Assembly: GCF_932526225.1 (NCBI RefSeq)
Contig: NC_064038.1
Span: 11,717,070-11,781,069, forward strand
Source of the DNA: Nematostella vectensis
Taxonomy: Eukaryota > Cnidaria > Anthozoa > Actiniaria > Edwardsiidae
Direction of reading: 5' to 3'
Length of the DNA: 64,000 bases
In this document: positions 47,001 through 59,766 of the stretch, in pieces
How positions within the stretch are numbered: the first letter of the stretch is position 1
Layout of the letters: each line of letters starts with the position of its first letter
The notes under the pieces: generated by a model
The model's database searches: none
Told to the model about the DNA's origin: nothing
The model's input: the letters and a program-made list of their open reading frames with translations, nothing else
Made by a program: the position numbers and the translations under genes

Positions 47001-50000
47001 GACAGTATATCTCACGTGTTAGATGCGTGGGTTCCCTGTATCTACATGACAGTATATCCTCGTGTTAGCGGCGTGGGTTTCCTATATCTACATGACAGTT
47101 TATCCATGTGTTAGCGGCGTGGGTTTTCTGTGCTTACCTGATGTTTCCATGTCACAGTAGATGGTTCTCTTAAACCCTCTGACACGCATGGCGTAATTTC
47201 CGCTCGGGGTCGACGGGCGGGCGGCTTTTAGTTCTGCGCATGATCTGTAGATAACCACAGGAGGAGGGGGTGTGGGTGGCTTCTGCAACAGACATCAACC
47301 AAAAATGTCAGCGAGGATAGTTTGTATTTAGCAATGTTATTTTGGTAGCACTATTTTGCGCTTGATGGGAGATTTACTCCGGGCTGTCTTTTATGGCTTC
47401 GATTCTATTGTCATAATTGCTTCAAAAGTACAAAAACATAAATAGTGCAGATTGCACTATATTAACGCGTTTTGCCGATATAGACAAATTAGGAAGGCCA
47501 ATAAAATGCAATTCCGAAGAATAGGCTGCCATCATTTATACCAGGCGCTTACACAGGATTGGCTGAGGAGGGTGCGCAGTCATAGGTATTATATGGAGAA
47601 AGCGTAGTTATTTGATTCCTTGATAAGAAAGGACCTAAATTTTGGCCGCCTGCCATACGCCGATAAAAATACACCTGGCTCCCATGTATAGTAGCATTTA
47701 GGTTAGTGCTTACTCAATCGTACAGATCACACCTGATCGTAAAACCTTATTTTCAAATACAACGGAGCCTCGTGAACCCGAAGCCGTCGATACTCAAGGA
47801 AAACAGAAGAGTTACAGGGAGTTTGAGTTATCCAAAATGAATGAAAATGTGTCATCTATTGACAACCTTTAGTTTTTGGGTAAACTCGAGTAATAAGCTC
47901 GAGTGAACCGAGTCGTGGGAATACAATTTTTATCTCGAGAACTCGAGGTCCGTCAACATTCTTGAATGGAACTAAGAAAAGATAGGCAGGGAACTAAAGG
48001 TTAGTAAGTTCGAGTTGAAGGGACCTAAAGTATAGTAGCATTAAGGTTGGTGCTTACTCAATCGTACAGATCACACCTGATCGTAAAACCTTATTTCCGA
48101 ATACAAAGGAGCCTCGTGAATCCGAAGCCGTCGATACGTTGATACTGTTTTCAAGGAAAACAGAATAGTTACCATGGAGTTTGAGTTATTCAAAATGAAT
48201 AAAAACGTGTCATCGAGTCGTGGAAATAGAATTTATCTCTCGAGAACTCGAGGTCCGTCAACATTCTTGAATGGAACTAAGAAAAGATAGGCAGGGAACT
48301 AAAAGTTAGTAAGTTCGAGTTGAAGGGACCTAAAGTTGTCCGAGCTCGTACTGTCGAGGTTGCACGTCTAGTTGCTTGGTTTCCATGCGATCAAATAGAT
48401 ATCATGCTATGAGTTTGGCCTTAACGTCCCCACAACGCATGATTTAGACTTTCTTGCGTCATAGAAATTTAGAATCCTTGTATAAATTATAGAAGAAAAG
48501 AGACAAACTAACGGAGCAGAAAAATTATGAAGACGACTGATCTCCCGAAAAAGATAACGGACAGGATAAAAATTTTATGGATCTTGTTCGGATCGATATA
48601 CAACATTTATCATATTTAAACACTTTACACAAACTCGAATAAGTTAATATATATAATTGCACAATGGATACGACTTTTCTGGAGTAAATAAAATAAACAA
48701 CAACTTTTCCTGAGATAAGTTTTATACAATTATTTTTTTCCCTGCTGATTCCCGACTTACCTGTCCCTAGAAAAAAAATGTCATTTCTTATTGACAGACA
48801 GCATTTAAAGCCCCATTGGCAACCAAAGCGATTGTTGTTGTTTTGAAATAGCGCCTTTGTCTTGCGAGCGATTTGATTGGAGGACTATAGGTATAGAGCT
48901 CCATAGATATAGAAATATGGTATAGCTATGCGACTTGGTTTTTGTGGTCATCGCGCGGGTATCCTGTGGTGTCACAATCCATTTTTCCATCCATCCATCC
49001 AGTCAATCGTGCAACTCCCAGGCCCACTCGGTCTCACAAGGGGAATGTGATTTTACGCGTTTTTTGCCTCCTATCTTAACTAGAAAATAGTATTTAATGA
49101 GAAAGATGAGGATTTAAATAGGCTGATTGTGGTCGAGGGCTAAACAAGTCTTTGAGGAACCGTTTCGTCTGAAGAAACTGATAAGATAAGACGTACGAGT
49201 CGATAGTAAAATCTACCCGAGTGTTCGTGAATCCTCCCGTCTCGTTCTTCTTCAATTGTAAACAGCAGCTAAAAAGAGGACTTCAGACTCAACACTGCAT
49301 TCTCATAAATGCGTCACGAAGCAAAAAGGTAATGTTATCATATTATTATTTAACAGGGCAATTAAACTGAAAACTTACACCAAAACGAAACGTTTTCTGA
49401 CCGTAGCCTTAACATACTTAAATTGTTCACACAATTTGTGAACACAATTGTATTGTCAAAAGTTATACTAAAATTCTTTCTTCTACAAATAAAGGCTTAT
49501 ATTGCTAAGGTAGGGAGAGTTTAACGGCAAAAAAAATGCTCATTTGTATTGGATAAATAATCGATTTAGAACTATATCCGGCAATTTACCACATAGTGGA
49601 AAGCGAATGTTTTCGAGAACAACATAAGTAAGCTTAATATTTCGCAATCAGTAAGGCATCTAAAAATAATTTTCTTTCTCTATAGATTTGATCATATTTT
49701 TAAGATTCTAGAGTTCGAAAATGTGCCTTTATCACTCTATAAAAATCTTTATTGAGATTTACTGTGTCTGTTTTGGTTGATACATATAAATTTGTTTTTG
49801 TTTCTGTGTCTTTTTATACCAAACTGTTATGAGATAAAAAGTGCTTGTGTAAACACTGTTTGAGACTTGAATAGTTTAATACAATTCTTGCCAAGTGTTA
49901 GGGTTCGAGGCTGTAGCTAAGAAGTTTGTTACTCTGAGTGTTTCAAAATATCCGCACTCAAACAGAACCAAAACCAACTGCCATGAACTTACTTGTCCAC

Positions 50001-53000
50001 GCGATAAACGCCATTTTCTGCGTAACGTTCTTACGCTTACATGGAATTACAGCCTTGACCAAACTAATAATACACTAATAATAATTTAACAATACACAAT
50101 AATAATAATTGTCCAGACCAACAGGGTCCAAAGTCAGTTTTTAATGATTCTTAAACACATAGTTACGTGCTTAGTAATTACATGATTTAGCTGGAATAGC
50201 TATGCAATGACAAGGATATCTTGGTCCCGGGGGAGGGACTCCACTATAATCAGATGGGGGTGATTGTTGATGGGAGAGCAACTTGGGTGTGGTCAGCACC
50301 TAAGAGATAGCAAATCGGGTGGGGTAGAAGGAATTTTTTAACCCTTAGAGATAGCAGAATCAAAAACAACCACCCACCCCAGGTAGCTATGAAATGACAA
50401 GGATACCTTTTTTTCAGGTGAATAAAGCAAGGACTAAAGTATAGCCGTCATTATAGTCTGGCTGAAATGAAAGCAGATGTAAATAAACGTTTTTCATATT
50501 CCTTTTTTGCTATGTATAATTATATTCAATCAACACACATTCTTTCCCTATAGCCAACATAATCTGCTCTTGCTCTGCTGATACTTCCCTAAAGTCTGTG
50601 TGGATATAAGTCTTTAACTGTCAACAAAATTATTGACCATGTTATGATTTCTGATGCTTGAAGACCAGGTCTTCTGTACTCATTGCAAAATTACTTACTG
50701 CAACTGTAATTAACTGCAAACTGATTGCATTATTCTCATGTGCATAGGTAACAACAATAAATACTATTTGCATATATAACAAAATGCTGGCTACACTGTT
50801 ATTAGCAAATGTAGTCTTTTTTTCTTGTAACTTTTCTATGCATTTGCTCAAATGGCTTGGCCCTCTACATGACTGCTTATCATTCATGACCATGTTTCAA
50901 GAGAGACTCATATGTAATAGTGGCAGGGTAGAGGGCTTTGAATATTTAAAATATTTGGTTGTTTGTTATTAGATGGAAGATGTTTTTAATACAGGATAAA
51001 AGAGAAAGGATGGTGTACATTAAAAGGATTATTTGACTTTTATCAAAGATTTGTAGTTTGATACCGATGAATATAAGATTAGTAAAAATGTATCAAAGGG
51101 ATTAGTATATATGAGGTGGTGTAGAATTGAAGATCAGGTATTTTAGGGTGTTGAAAGTTTCAACCTAGGTGTTATGGGGTATGTAATTTTGGACTCTTTA
51201 AGGCCCCATAGTGCATAGCCGTAGCAGGCCTAGAATTATTTGGGGACATAATACATAAACATTAAGAAAACAATGGGGGGGCACAGCCACGCCCCTACTG
51301 GTCATTTCCTTATTATTTTTGACAATTTTGGGGTTGAACGTGCCCCCACCCCCTGCTATGGCCCTGTAGTATGATAATAGATTTGCAAAGAACACTAAAA
51401 AGGACATGAAAACGTCTGTAATATCATCTTTTTACAAATCAGCACTCTTTACAAATCTATAATCATACTACTTCGCCTATTACCAAGTGCAACCATATCC
51501 AGCCACAGCACCTAGGTCCATACCACCATATTTATAGCCTAACATTACACCTTGCTTCACGGTAGCCAAAATTATGCTTAGCACCATCTGCTGTAATACT
51601 GAATGCCTAAACTCGGTCATGTTTTTTTTCAGGAGAGTTTTAAAGCTATATATAATTACAACTTTTCTCTTATTTATTCAAGGGGCACATAAACTTGAGG
51701 GTCCCTTTTTCTGAAAAACAAAATCTTTGTAGATTATCTGAACTATACTAAAAAAATAAAACTTGACATAAATAAATAGGGCCCAATTTAGCAAGATCTT
51801 ATTATATGGCAAATTATAAATATATTTTCTGTATCAGTTGCCTATCGAGTACAACTATACGTAAGAGTTCAAATAATCCCTCTTTTTATGCAAATAGTAT
51901 CCTGAGTAATGTCAATCAAAATTACTAATAGTGTCATTGTTCTGGGTATTCTCTAGGGGAGAATGGGAGGAAATAATTTTATAATAACAGGAAAAGTTAT
52001 AAGCCATGTATTTTTATGCATTTAGATAGGGTTGATTTTAGGAAGTTGGGATACCTGAAGCAAAATCAAAGTGTTCTATCCTGTTGTTATGTCCCTCCTG
52101 AAGTTTGGTCTTTGTCGGGGTTGGGGGAGGGGTGTTGATGGGGACATACCCCTAAATTAAGGTGGGAAAACATTACTGGCCCCGCTTTTAGGCAGTGCCT
52201 AAATCTATATATTTAAAGCCCCATTGGCAACCAAAGCAATTGTTGTTGTTTAGAGATATCGCTATTGTCTTGCGAGCGATTTGATTGTAGGACTAATACG
52301 CATAATTATTCACCACCGACACTCGGGGTGCGCGTTTTATCTTGTTTTCGCCGGTGAAGAAAGCTTTTCAGCCACTGTTTCCACAGTATTTAGGAAGACA
52401 AGAACATAACGTAACGAAGAAACGACCTATTTAAAACTTTGGGCCGCATATCGACGATTTTAACGCAATTTTAACAACGAAAGAAGATGTTTCTTAAAAG
52501 TTTGGAACAATTTGTAGACTTTCTATTTTGGCGCAGTGCTAAAATAGAGCCTCGATCTGATGTAGGCTTGGTTGTTTATGGGCCTTTAAACCTGGTTTCA
52601 AAGCAGGTGAAAAACTGTTTATACTAGAATCATAAATTAGTTAGCACCTAAATTGTGTCTCCAATAAAATCAATTCCACAATGTCGAAAAATTTGGCAGC
52701 TATGCATTAATAATTACTCAAAAACGAATTTTTCAGATTTATTTCACAATTCGGAAAGTCTCTAGTTCAAGGGTTTTAAAAGAAATAGAAAAAAACACAT
52801 CTTTATTCGTACATATACATTTGTTATCCACAGTTAGATTAAGAATATTTCACAGTGCGAAAAAGGTTCTGACTAGCGTCCAGTTTCAAAATAAAATAAA
52901 GACAAAGAAAATTTTGTAAAACCTACCGTTTTTTGTTTGTCGTTGGTGTAGTAAATGTTATAATCATCAGGGACCAGTGCAACTGTCGAGGAATCCTCTT

Positions 53001-53220
53001 CGTTCATCTCACAATTCACGTCACCAACAAGCTTAAAGTTTATGCTATTGCACCGAGGCTCTTGGTGGCATTCGTCAATGCAAGATCGTATACTTTTTAC
53101 CGATACTTTTCTCACTACTTTTTTGCTCAACAGTCGCCGCTTTTGCAAGGTTTGTCCACTTATAACTTCTACAACACATTGGCACGAGACAAATAGAAAA
53201 ACGGATAGATAGAGCTTCAT
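44098..53220 (-). CDS. PAN + fibrinogen/intelectin-like secreted protein, paralogue C
   Basis: Eight coding exons (minus): 53220-52927, 47282-47138, 46859-46692, 46502-46456, 46122-46073, 45978-45875, 44975-44913, 44174-44098; 948 nt, 315 aa, same lengths and phases as A and B. The signal peptide/PAN exon is almost identical to A. The lectin half is the most distinct (CNNGLR, SYPYAWESNCFGVEDGF, SVYRDDCYF, DSHDSGECNGVPWIASRYH, end IQGYMYVR). The exon 5 donor is GTTCGT, atypical but at the conserved position. Intron 1 is 5.6 kb, with a 344-bp tandem duplication and ~3.5 kb of DNA absent from A. Opposite orientation to A and B, so the cluster arose by more than simple tandem duplication. No disabling mutation seen. 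Confidence 0.85.
44405..44565. repeat. AAAAGTAAAAGTATAGGTT repeats, ~27-33 bp
   Basis: About five units of TATAAAAGTAAAAGTA(T)AGGTTAAAAG in intron 7 of paralogue C, followed by a G tract at 44635-44658. Confidence 0.9.
45390..45680. other. GC-rich island in intron 6 of paralogue C
   Basis: Abruptly GC-rich and CpG-rich compared with surroundings (e.g. GCGTAGCCTGCACAATAGGC), probably part of an inserted repeat. No ends identified and no convincing ORF. Confidence 0.35.
46866..47137. repeat. 46-bp intronic minisatellite after exon 2 (paralogue C)
   Basis: About five units, reverse orientation (TACATGACAGTATATCCTCG, TTAG(C/T)(G/T)GCG). Same core and position as in A and B. Confidence 0.88.
47687..48335. 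repeat. 344-bp tandem duplication in intron 1 of paralogue C
   Basis: TATAGTAGCATT...GGTTGGTGCTTACTCAATCG starts at 47687 and again at 48031. Both units run through CGGAGCCTCGTGAA-like text to AGTTCGAGTTGAAGGGACCT. The second unit lacks ~35 bp. The single-copy equivalent is in A at about 20930-21240 (inverted). Confidence 0.85.
50197..50406. mobile_element. short insertion flanked by ~24-bp direct repeats
   Basis: TAGCTATG(C/A)AATGACAAGG then ATA(T/C)C at both sides of a ~163-bp block containing GGGGGTGATTGTTGATGGG and ACCCTTAGAGATAGCA. The latter motif recurs at about 54123, so it is a dispersed repeat. The long flanking repeat resembles a retrotransposition target duplication. Confidence 0.5.
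51215..51367. mobile_element. MITE-like block
   Basis: CATAGCCGTAGCAGG at the left and CCTGCTATGGCCCTG at the right are imperfect inverted repeats around AT-rich DNA. No target duplication established. Confidence 0.4.
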
Positions 53221-53501
53221 ATCTAAAAACAAAAACGCAGTTCAGAATATAAGTATAGCAAAATACATTTTTATAGTATTTGTTTATAAACTTTTACAAT
53301 TTTATTTTACAAACTTGACTTTAAAGTTTAGTAGTCTAAATTGTAAGTCCCTTACGTTGTAAAGCGCGACAGACAACTCATCACGCGAAAAGTCAAACTA
53401 TTGTAAAATTTTATTAAAATTGTCTGGGGCAAATGTTATATACAGTTCGCCATTTATTTGTGGATAGATTAGATTTATAAAAGGACGATTTTTGTACTTA
53501 C

Positions 53502-53618
53502 TTTGGTTCTTCAAATCTCGATTCTCAGAGGTGTGAATGATTCAAGTGGTCGAAGTTTCCACTGTTTCTAGCTGCATGTGTTTGCGTCTGCTTTAAAATG
53601 CTACTTCTTAATAATTAA
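53502..53618 (-). promoter_or_regulatory. conserved leader / non-coding first exon of paralogue C
   Basis: On the minus strand TTAATTATTAAGAAGTAGCA (from 53618), then GAACCAAA|GTAAGT with the donor after 53502. Matches the A and B leaders. Confidence 0.55.
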
Positions 53619-54420
53619 CCTAGCTAAAATTTGGTTAATAGTATCGCCTGCATTTTAAAAATATTCAAGTTTGAAAAAAATTAGACGCAACCTAATATAG
53701 ATCACAATTCATAGACATTGAAACATACGGGTCAATTAATTAAAATAGCCAGCTTAACAAAGTTTAATTATTTTTGTTATATGCTCCGACTTGAATATGC
53801 TTATGAGCTGTTGTTATAGTTGCTTTTATTCGTGGCGTGCAACTAAAAACACAAAGCCGTATTTTCCACCTGCAAAACTGCGCATTATTGTCTTCAATTC
53901 TAGAACGGCTGCGAGGGAGTTATTGCATCCAGGCCCTTAACTAGTAAATTGAGATGCCACGACAACGGGGGGGGGGGGGGGGGGGGGACCTCCGATAAAA
54001 ACAGACGGGGTTGATCGTCGGCAAAATCGGTATTAACCATAAAGACTTGCATTTTGAGTGTGGCCAACGCAAATTTTTACCCCTGTGAGATGGAATATTG
54101 GGTGTGGCCGCAGCAATTTTTAACCCTTAGAGATAGCACATATCAATCAATGGCTGTCGTTTTTCTAAATGGTCTTAAAAAGCCTGGGTAGAGCACGCGG
54201 GAGACCTGTGATATTCTAAAACGTTAGGGACTAGGCTCTATTTCCAAGATGGCTGCCAGCAAAATCGTAGTAAACACGAATTCGTGCAAGTTTACGTGGA
54301 AATTCTCGACTAACAAAAATCTAGAGCGACAAAAAAGCAATAAAAACAATCAAGCGGACTCCCAAATATCATGCCTAATAAGGAAATGACCGAGTGAGCT
54401 AGAAAAGCGACAGTTTTTAA
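53619..54420. other. spacer between paralogue C and the LINE
   Basis: No gene. Contains a copy of the CTAGAACGGCTGCGAGGGAG end motif (53902-53921), a G tract at about 53967-53987, and another ACCCTTAGAGATAGCA repeat near 54123. Confidence 0.5.
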
Positions 54421-54422
54421 AA

Positions 54423-57063
54423 CAAGATTGACTGATAGATAGATATAGTTTATCAGCAGCTTATACACACAAGTACATGGCTGTCACGCTAAAATACTTT
54501 TAGACTACCCATCCCTAGATAAAAAACAGTCATATATAAATTTAGCGACCTCCCTCTGCGCTGTTATAGAAGGATTTATAAGGTTCTGAAAAAGGAGTGT
54601 TTCATCAATATATCTTTTATCTTTCATGACCTTTATAACTTTTAAAACCTCAAGCACACGTTTTCTTTCCATCTCATGTCGCTTACATTTAATTTGGAAG
54701 TGGAACTCGTCTTCGACCTCCCCCTGAATTACACTGAGAACAAATTCTGTCCTTTCTGAAGGGCCTCTGGTAGCGCCCAGTCTCGATTTCAAGTTTATGA
54801 TTACTAATCCTGGGGCGGTTGAGGGCTTTTCGGTGGTTGAGGTTGTGAATGTTGGAAAGGTATGTCTCAGTCGTTTTGAAAGTTCTGTAAGTTCTAAGTT
54901 TGTTTTTTTGACCGTGCTTTTTGGAGTCATTGAATATTTCGCCCAACCAACATTGAAATTCGATGTCTCGCAGCCTTCGCTTAAAAAAAAACACTTTATC
55001 CTGCTGCAAGGCATCGTTTTGCAAAATATTGGTTAGGGTTTCGCCCAATCCACACGAAGCGGCAATTGCTTGTATTTTTTTTTAGCCAATGGGTCTTATA
55101 ATTATTGTCTTTAAGGTTTAGAAAAGTATCATAGGACAACAATCCCCTGTCTTCGATTAGTTTGAAAAGTTGAAGGTCCTGCACTTGGCATTTATGGAGA
55201 AGGGGTATCTTCCCATCTCCCCAAGACAAGCACTGTTAACAGCGGTTTTTGTTCGCCACGCAAAAGTTTACGAAAGAGCACATGCACTGCCTCAACGGGG
55301 TCGCGCCCTTTCTGTAACATCTCGACTCCCCAAACTTCGCTTGCATACAGAAGTATTGGCTGAACTAAAGTATCAAAGAGACACATAGTCAGATTAACGT
55401 CTGTTAAAAAGTTTTTACCCATTGTTTTTTTAAGTTTGTAGAGGGCTTTGATCTTTTTTAACTCATTCATAGCCAAACTAAAGGAACCTGCTGCGCTGAA
55501 AGTGAGCCCTAGATATTTATAGGACTTTACATTCTCTAAAATTTCGTCTTCATTTTAAAGAGGTGGTTTAAGATTTTACCTACGTTGTTAAAAATTAACA
55601 CTTTCGTTTTTTCTAGATTAAGTTTCATGCCGTTTTCTGAAACGAAGCTATGTACAGCATCAAGTAGGGCTTAAAGCTGTTGGCTGCTCTTAGCTATAAG
55701 GACTAGGTCATCTCCATAGAGCAGGTGACTTGCTTCAAAGAATTAATTTTAAGCGTTTCTTTATTTTTCTTAGTTAAATTGCATAGATTTTCAGAGATCG
55801 CTGAGATATAAATTGAAAAGTGTAGTTGAAAGGACGCATCCTTGCCTCACTCCCATATTACAATGAAAAGACTCTAATATTACCCCGTTGGCTTTGATAA
55901 CTGCCAGGTCTTTGCTGTGAATTGATATTAAAAGCCAGAAAGTGTTCCGTGGCACCTGTGTTTTTAAAACTTTGTCAAACAGCCTCTCTCTATGGATTGT
56001 ATCGAAGGCCTTTGAAATCAATAAAACAAGTAAACAGTAAGTTATTCTTTTTTGGGGGCTTGCTTTTAACATACTTATCGATTAATGCCTTAAGGACGAA
56101 GATATTATCAACGGTACCGTTACTTTTGCGGAACCCACCCTTAGCATCCCTTTGTCTTTTAAATAGTAATATAGCTTCTCATTTACAATAGAAGTGAGGA
56201 TTTTGCTGAGGCTTGGGAGCAAAGTAATCCCTCGGAAATTGTTGGGATCATCTGTTTTTCCTTTTTTGAATATTGGGACAATTACTCCCATGCCCCAGAC
56301 CTTGGGCCATTGCCCATTGCGCAGAATAGCGTTAAAAATGTTGACTAGCGTGGGTAACAGTCTATCAGAGGCGATAAGAAGTACCTCATTAAGTATATCA
56401 TAAAACCCTGGAGCTTTCCCTTTATTCAATTTCTTTCTGAGCATTATTGACCTCAGGAACGCTAAATTCATAGTCAAGAGGACCGACTTCGTTGCGGTAA
56501 GCCGTGCTCTCCTCGTGGACCGATAGCGCAATAGATTGAAGTTGAGGATATTGATGTTGTGCCTTAAAGTAGCTGAAAAAGGCTTCAATAGTTACATTGA
56601 AATCCTTTTTCGCTGCACCAGTAAAAGTGTGCGCTATTTTCCTCCAGGTTTCTTTAGCATTTCTAAAATTAAGCTAATTGATGGTTTTAGCCCTATGATT
56701 ATACTTCTTTTTCCTGCACAGATATTTATAGCTTTTTTTCTGTTTATGCAGGGTGTTCCTAAGATGTGAGTCACGAGGGTTACGACTCATTTCTTTACCA
56801 AGTCTCCTTAGATTATGTTTGCTATTGCGACAATCACTATCAAACCAGTCGTGATAAGCAAGTCTATTGGTATTTGTTGCCTCTGCGTATTTCAGGCCTG
56901 CCTCAAGACTAAGGGCTGTCAATACGCTAGTAAGGTTTACAATCAATTTTTCTACGTTTACGGAGGTATCTCCTACTTTGGCAGTATTGGTAAATTGTGT
57001 TGTTCAGAGTTCAATAATGAAGTTAGGCGTTCTCTTGCGCCTCGTTCCACATCAATCGTTTAA
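54423..57063 (-). mobile_element. LINE (non-LTR retrotransposon), 5'-truncated and frameshifted
   Basis: Minus-strand pieces in order: inter-domain region (YHDWFDSDCRNSKHNLRRLG, 56946-56674), RT start (NKGKAPGFYDILNE, GQWPKVWGMGVIVPIFKKG, DDPNNFRGITLLPSLSKI, 56588-56082), RT core (SKAFDTIHRERLF, MGVRQGCVLSTTLFNLY, 56072-55791), thumb (TLVQPILLYASEVWG, 55476-55192), and a C-terminal CxxC piece (55048-54505). It ends near a TATCTATCTATC tail (54436-54447). Frameshifts and stops separate the pieces. No endonuclease domain seen. RT is known to copy element RNA into the genome by target priming. Clade not assigned. Confidence 0.85.
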
Positions 57064-58258
57064 ATTGAGTTTTTGTGCAGTAGTCCGTTTCAGAATGCGT
57101 TTCAGGCAAAAAGCTCGAGCGAGCGCGCCGCATTCGTAGTGAGAAAGAAATACTGCAGTGATTGGGCAGATATGCAATGAGGTCATTAACCCTACAGTAA
57201 CGGAGTTTGTCGACGATAGCCTCGTCACTTATATATAGTCTACCGTACTACACCCATTGTATTTAAAGCAGGTCATTTTACACGGACAATCGCCTATAAC
57301 CCTCCCATTCACTATTCGCGCAATCCCAGGGCAGTGCATGAGTAGATAAGGGCCTTCCCTATCGATTCCTGTCGATAGCGTGATTGGATGATTGCCTTAT
57401 ATTTTGGGTGTCGGCGACGTAATCGTCAGGTAAATCAAAATATTTGTCAAATTCTTGGCTCACAAACTCCTGCGAGTTACCAGTGAAAAGCATTGAGGTA
57501 ACCTTGTACGATAACTCTCAGTAGTATGTTGGGGATGACTAGCACAATAATTGCATACCCTTGTGTATCTGCAAGTTCTATTGTTTGCTCTGATAGGTAT
57601 AGGGTGTATATATTTTTCACCTTTTATTATTTTTTTCATTTAGTCAAGATAACTTTAATATATTTTAATAGTTAGGGAGGGGTTATTGTTGTGGAGACTG
57701 GGGAGGGGTGTGTACTGTGTGGGTGTTACTGATCCAACCTAACCGTCCGGGTGGTGGCTCAAATACAAAGGCATCGAGAACAATGGCGACCAATCAGAGC
57801 GAAGATGAGACTAGTAAAACCGGTTTATACAATAGGGCATATACAATAGCGCATATCGACCAATCAGAGCGAGGATGAGACTAGTAAAACCGGTTAATAC
57901 AATATTAGAGGGGGGAGGGGGGGTGGGTAGTTATTGATAAAGAGGGGTAAGGTTAATAAAATATGAATGCAACGACTCGGAGTAATATCAATTACTTTAT
58001 TCTACAATGTCTCTTAATTTATTATCTTACACATTTTCAATAAAGTATGTCAATACCCTTCCCTTGCGAAAGAGAATTATGCCGTGAATATCGTCTCCAT
58101 CGTTTAGTGAACAGTGGATAATATTAATAACTTTGCTGTCAGCACAATAAACCTTAACCTTTTACCTCTGTACTTAAAAGTTCTAAATGTTGAGATGCCT
58201 ATTCGTATTTAATATGACACGGGCTAGTCTTTTCTTCATGAATTTACGTTAACATCAT

Positions 58259-58289
<31 letters not shown>

Positions 58290-59766
58290 GAGTAAAAATG
58301 CGTTAGGTTGTAAAGTTTATTTTCAAGTTAGTAATTTAAGCGTTTTCCCCGTGCCAGCTTGATAAAAGAATTGATCACCTATTGTCATACCTCTGTAAAA
58401 GTCCTATCCTTATATTATTTTTTCTAGCCCATCTTTTAATTTGTCCTTGCCTTTGTGAGGTTTTTACAATATGGTTTTCTGGCAGAGTCGATTTCCAGTT
58501 TTTGGTGTATTGTATTCATTGTTCTTGTACGAGATCGCGACAGTTTGGGCTTTTTGATTCAAATAGAAAAAATATTGAATTATCTCCTGCAAGTTTTATT
58601 TTTGCAATAGCTAATTCCGTGTTTAAGTTTTGAGACCTCAAACTCAAAAGTACAGAGTTTACTCTAGAGCGTAATGCACTTCGCGTTATTGCGCATGCAC
58701 TTGCACGTAATTGCATCTCAATGACAGATAGATGATCTACCAAAGTGTGTGAGGACTTTTTGTTATTTCACACTGTCAACAAAATATCACGAATTTAATA
58801 CTTTGGTTTCCCCTGAATTAAACTTAGAACAAAGTTCTACGGTAGAACAATATTTAGTATAGGGTGCTTGGATAGTGTATTTCAAGAACATAACACGAAA
58901 CTTAGAACTGTGTTCAATTAAGCGTCTCTGTTGTTGTTGTCGTTCATTTTTGGCTAAGTAAGGAAATACAATTTGTTAGAGAAGATTTAGCCAAGTGTCG
59001 AGATTTTAAACGTTCCCGCTTTAGAGGAGAAGCATGGGGTGATCTTGTTTTGTTTTGGCTTCAAACGACATTGACCTTGTATCTGGCTCAGCTTTAACAA
59101 CAATTCTTTCTCACAAATCCCTCTATTTAAGAGAGTAAGAGGTATGACATGGTAAACGTTTTTTAGAACATAATGCTGAACTTACGGATCGGGTTTATTA
59201 TAGCGGTTCTTTACACATTCGCTTGGTTTTAACATGGTTCCGTTTCATTCTTTGTTGATACATTTTCTTTGCTCTAAATCTAACTTTTTTGTTGTTGTTT
59301 AAGTTACCCCCTCGAATTAATGTTATTTATTTATTGTGTGATTGGGATTCCTGTGTGAGGCCTGAGAAACCCCTACTTCCCTAACACAGGCAACCCAACT
59401 CTTACTCACGTACAAACAGGTTTGTTTATACTAGTCCAGACTTGCGTTCATGTCTTGTAGGATTGACTAGCCTATAGGACTCGAAGTTGTTTACACTCGA
59501 CTAACCGGATTAACCTGGATATACATAAAAGCGCTTTTGAAATAGTTTTACTATAAAGTCTGGTTTCCTCCAAGCGTCACCCAGAATCGGAAAAATCCAA
59601 GAGGGTATCCCACCCTGTTTTGAAAATCGAAGACGTCCTGTGTCTTTTAGTCGTTATGGATAACTAAATTACTTTATTTAGGTTATAACATTGTTCTTCT
59701 GTTTTTTCTTCTACTTAAAAGGACAGTACCTATATATATTTAATACCCTCACGACAAGCTGGAATC
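57064..59766. other. intergenic, no gene seen
   Basis: Contains a ~68-bp direct duplication (57787-57905, CCAATCAGAGCGA(A/G)GATGAG), an (AG)n tract at 58262-58290 and long AT-rich stretches. ORFs up to 83 codons have no family features. Confidence 0.5.

Larger units (their letters stand above)
48807..52300. other. extra DNA in intron 1 of paralogue C, flanked by an 85-bp direct repeat
   Basis: The text TTTAAAGCCCCATTGGCAAC...TTGTCTTGCGAGCGATTTGA occurs at 48807-48887 and at 52213-52295, same orientation. Intron sequence homologous to A is seen on the low-coordinate side (minus TTTTCTAGGGACAG near 48770). The interior has no long ORF. Contents: a 23-24-bp direct repeat (50197-50220, 50384-50406) around a block with ACCCTTAGAGATAGCA, and a MITE-like block at 51215-51367. 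The origin of the whole is unresolved. Confidence 0.5.
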
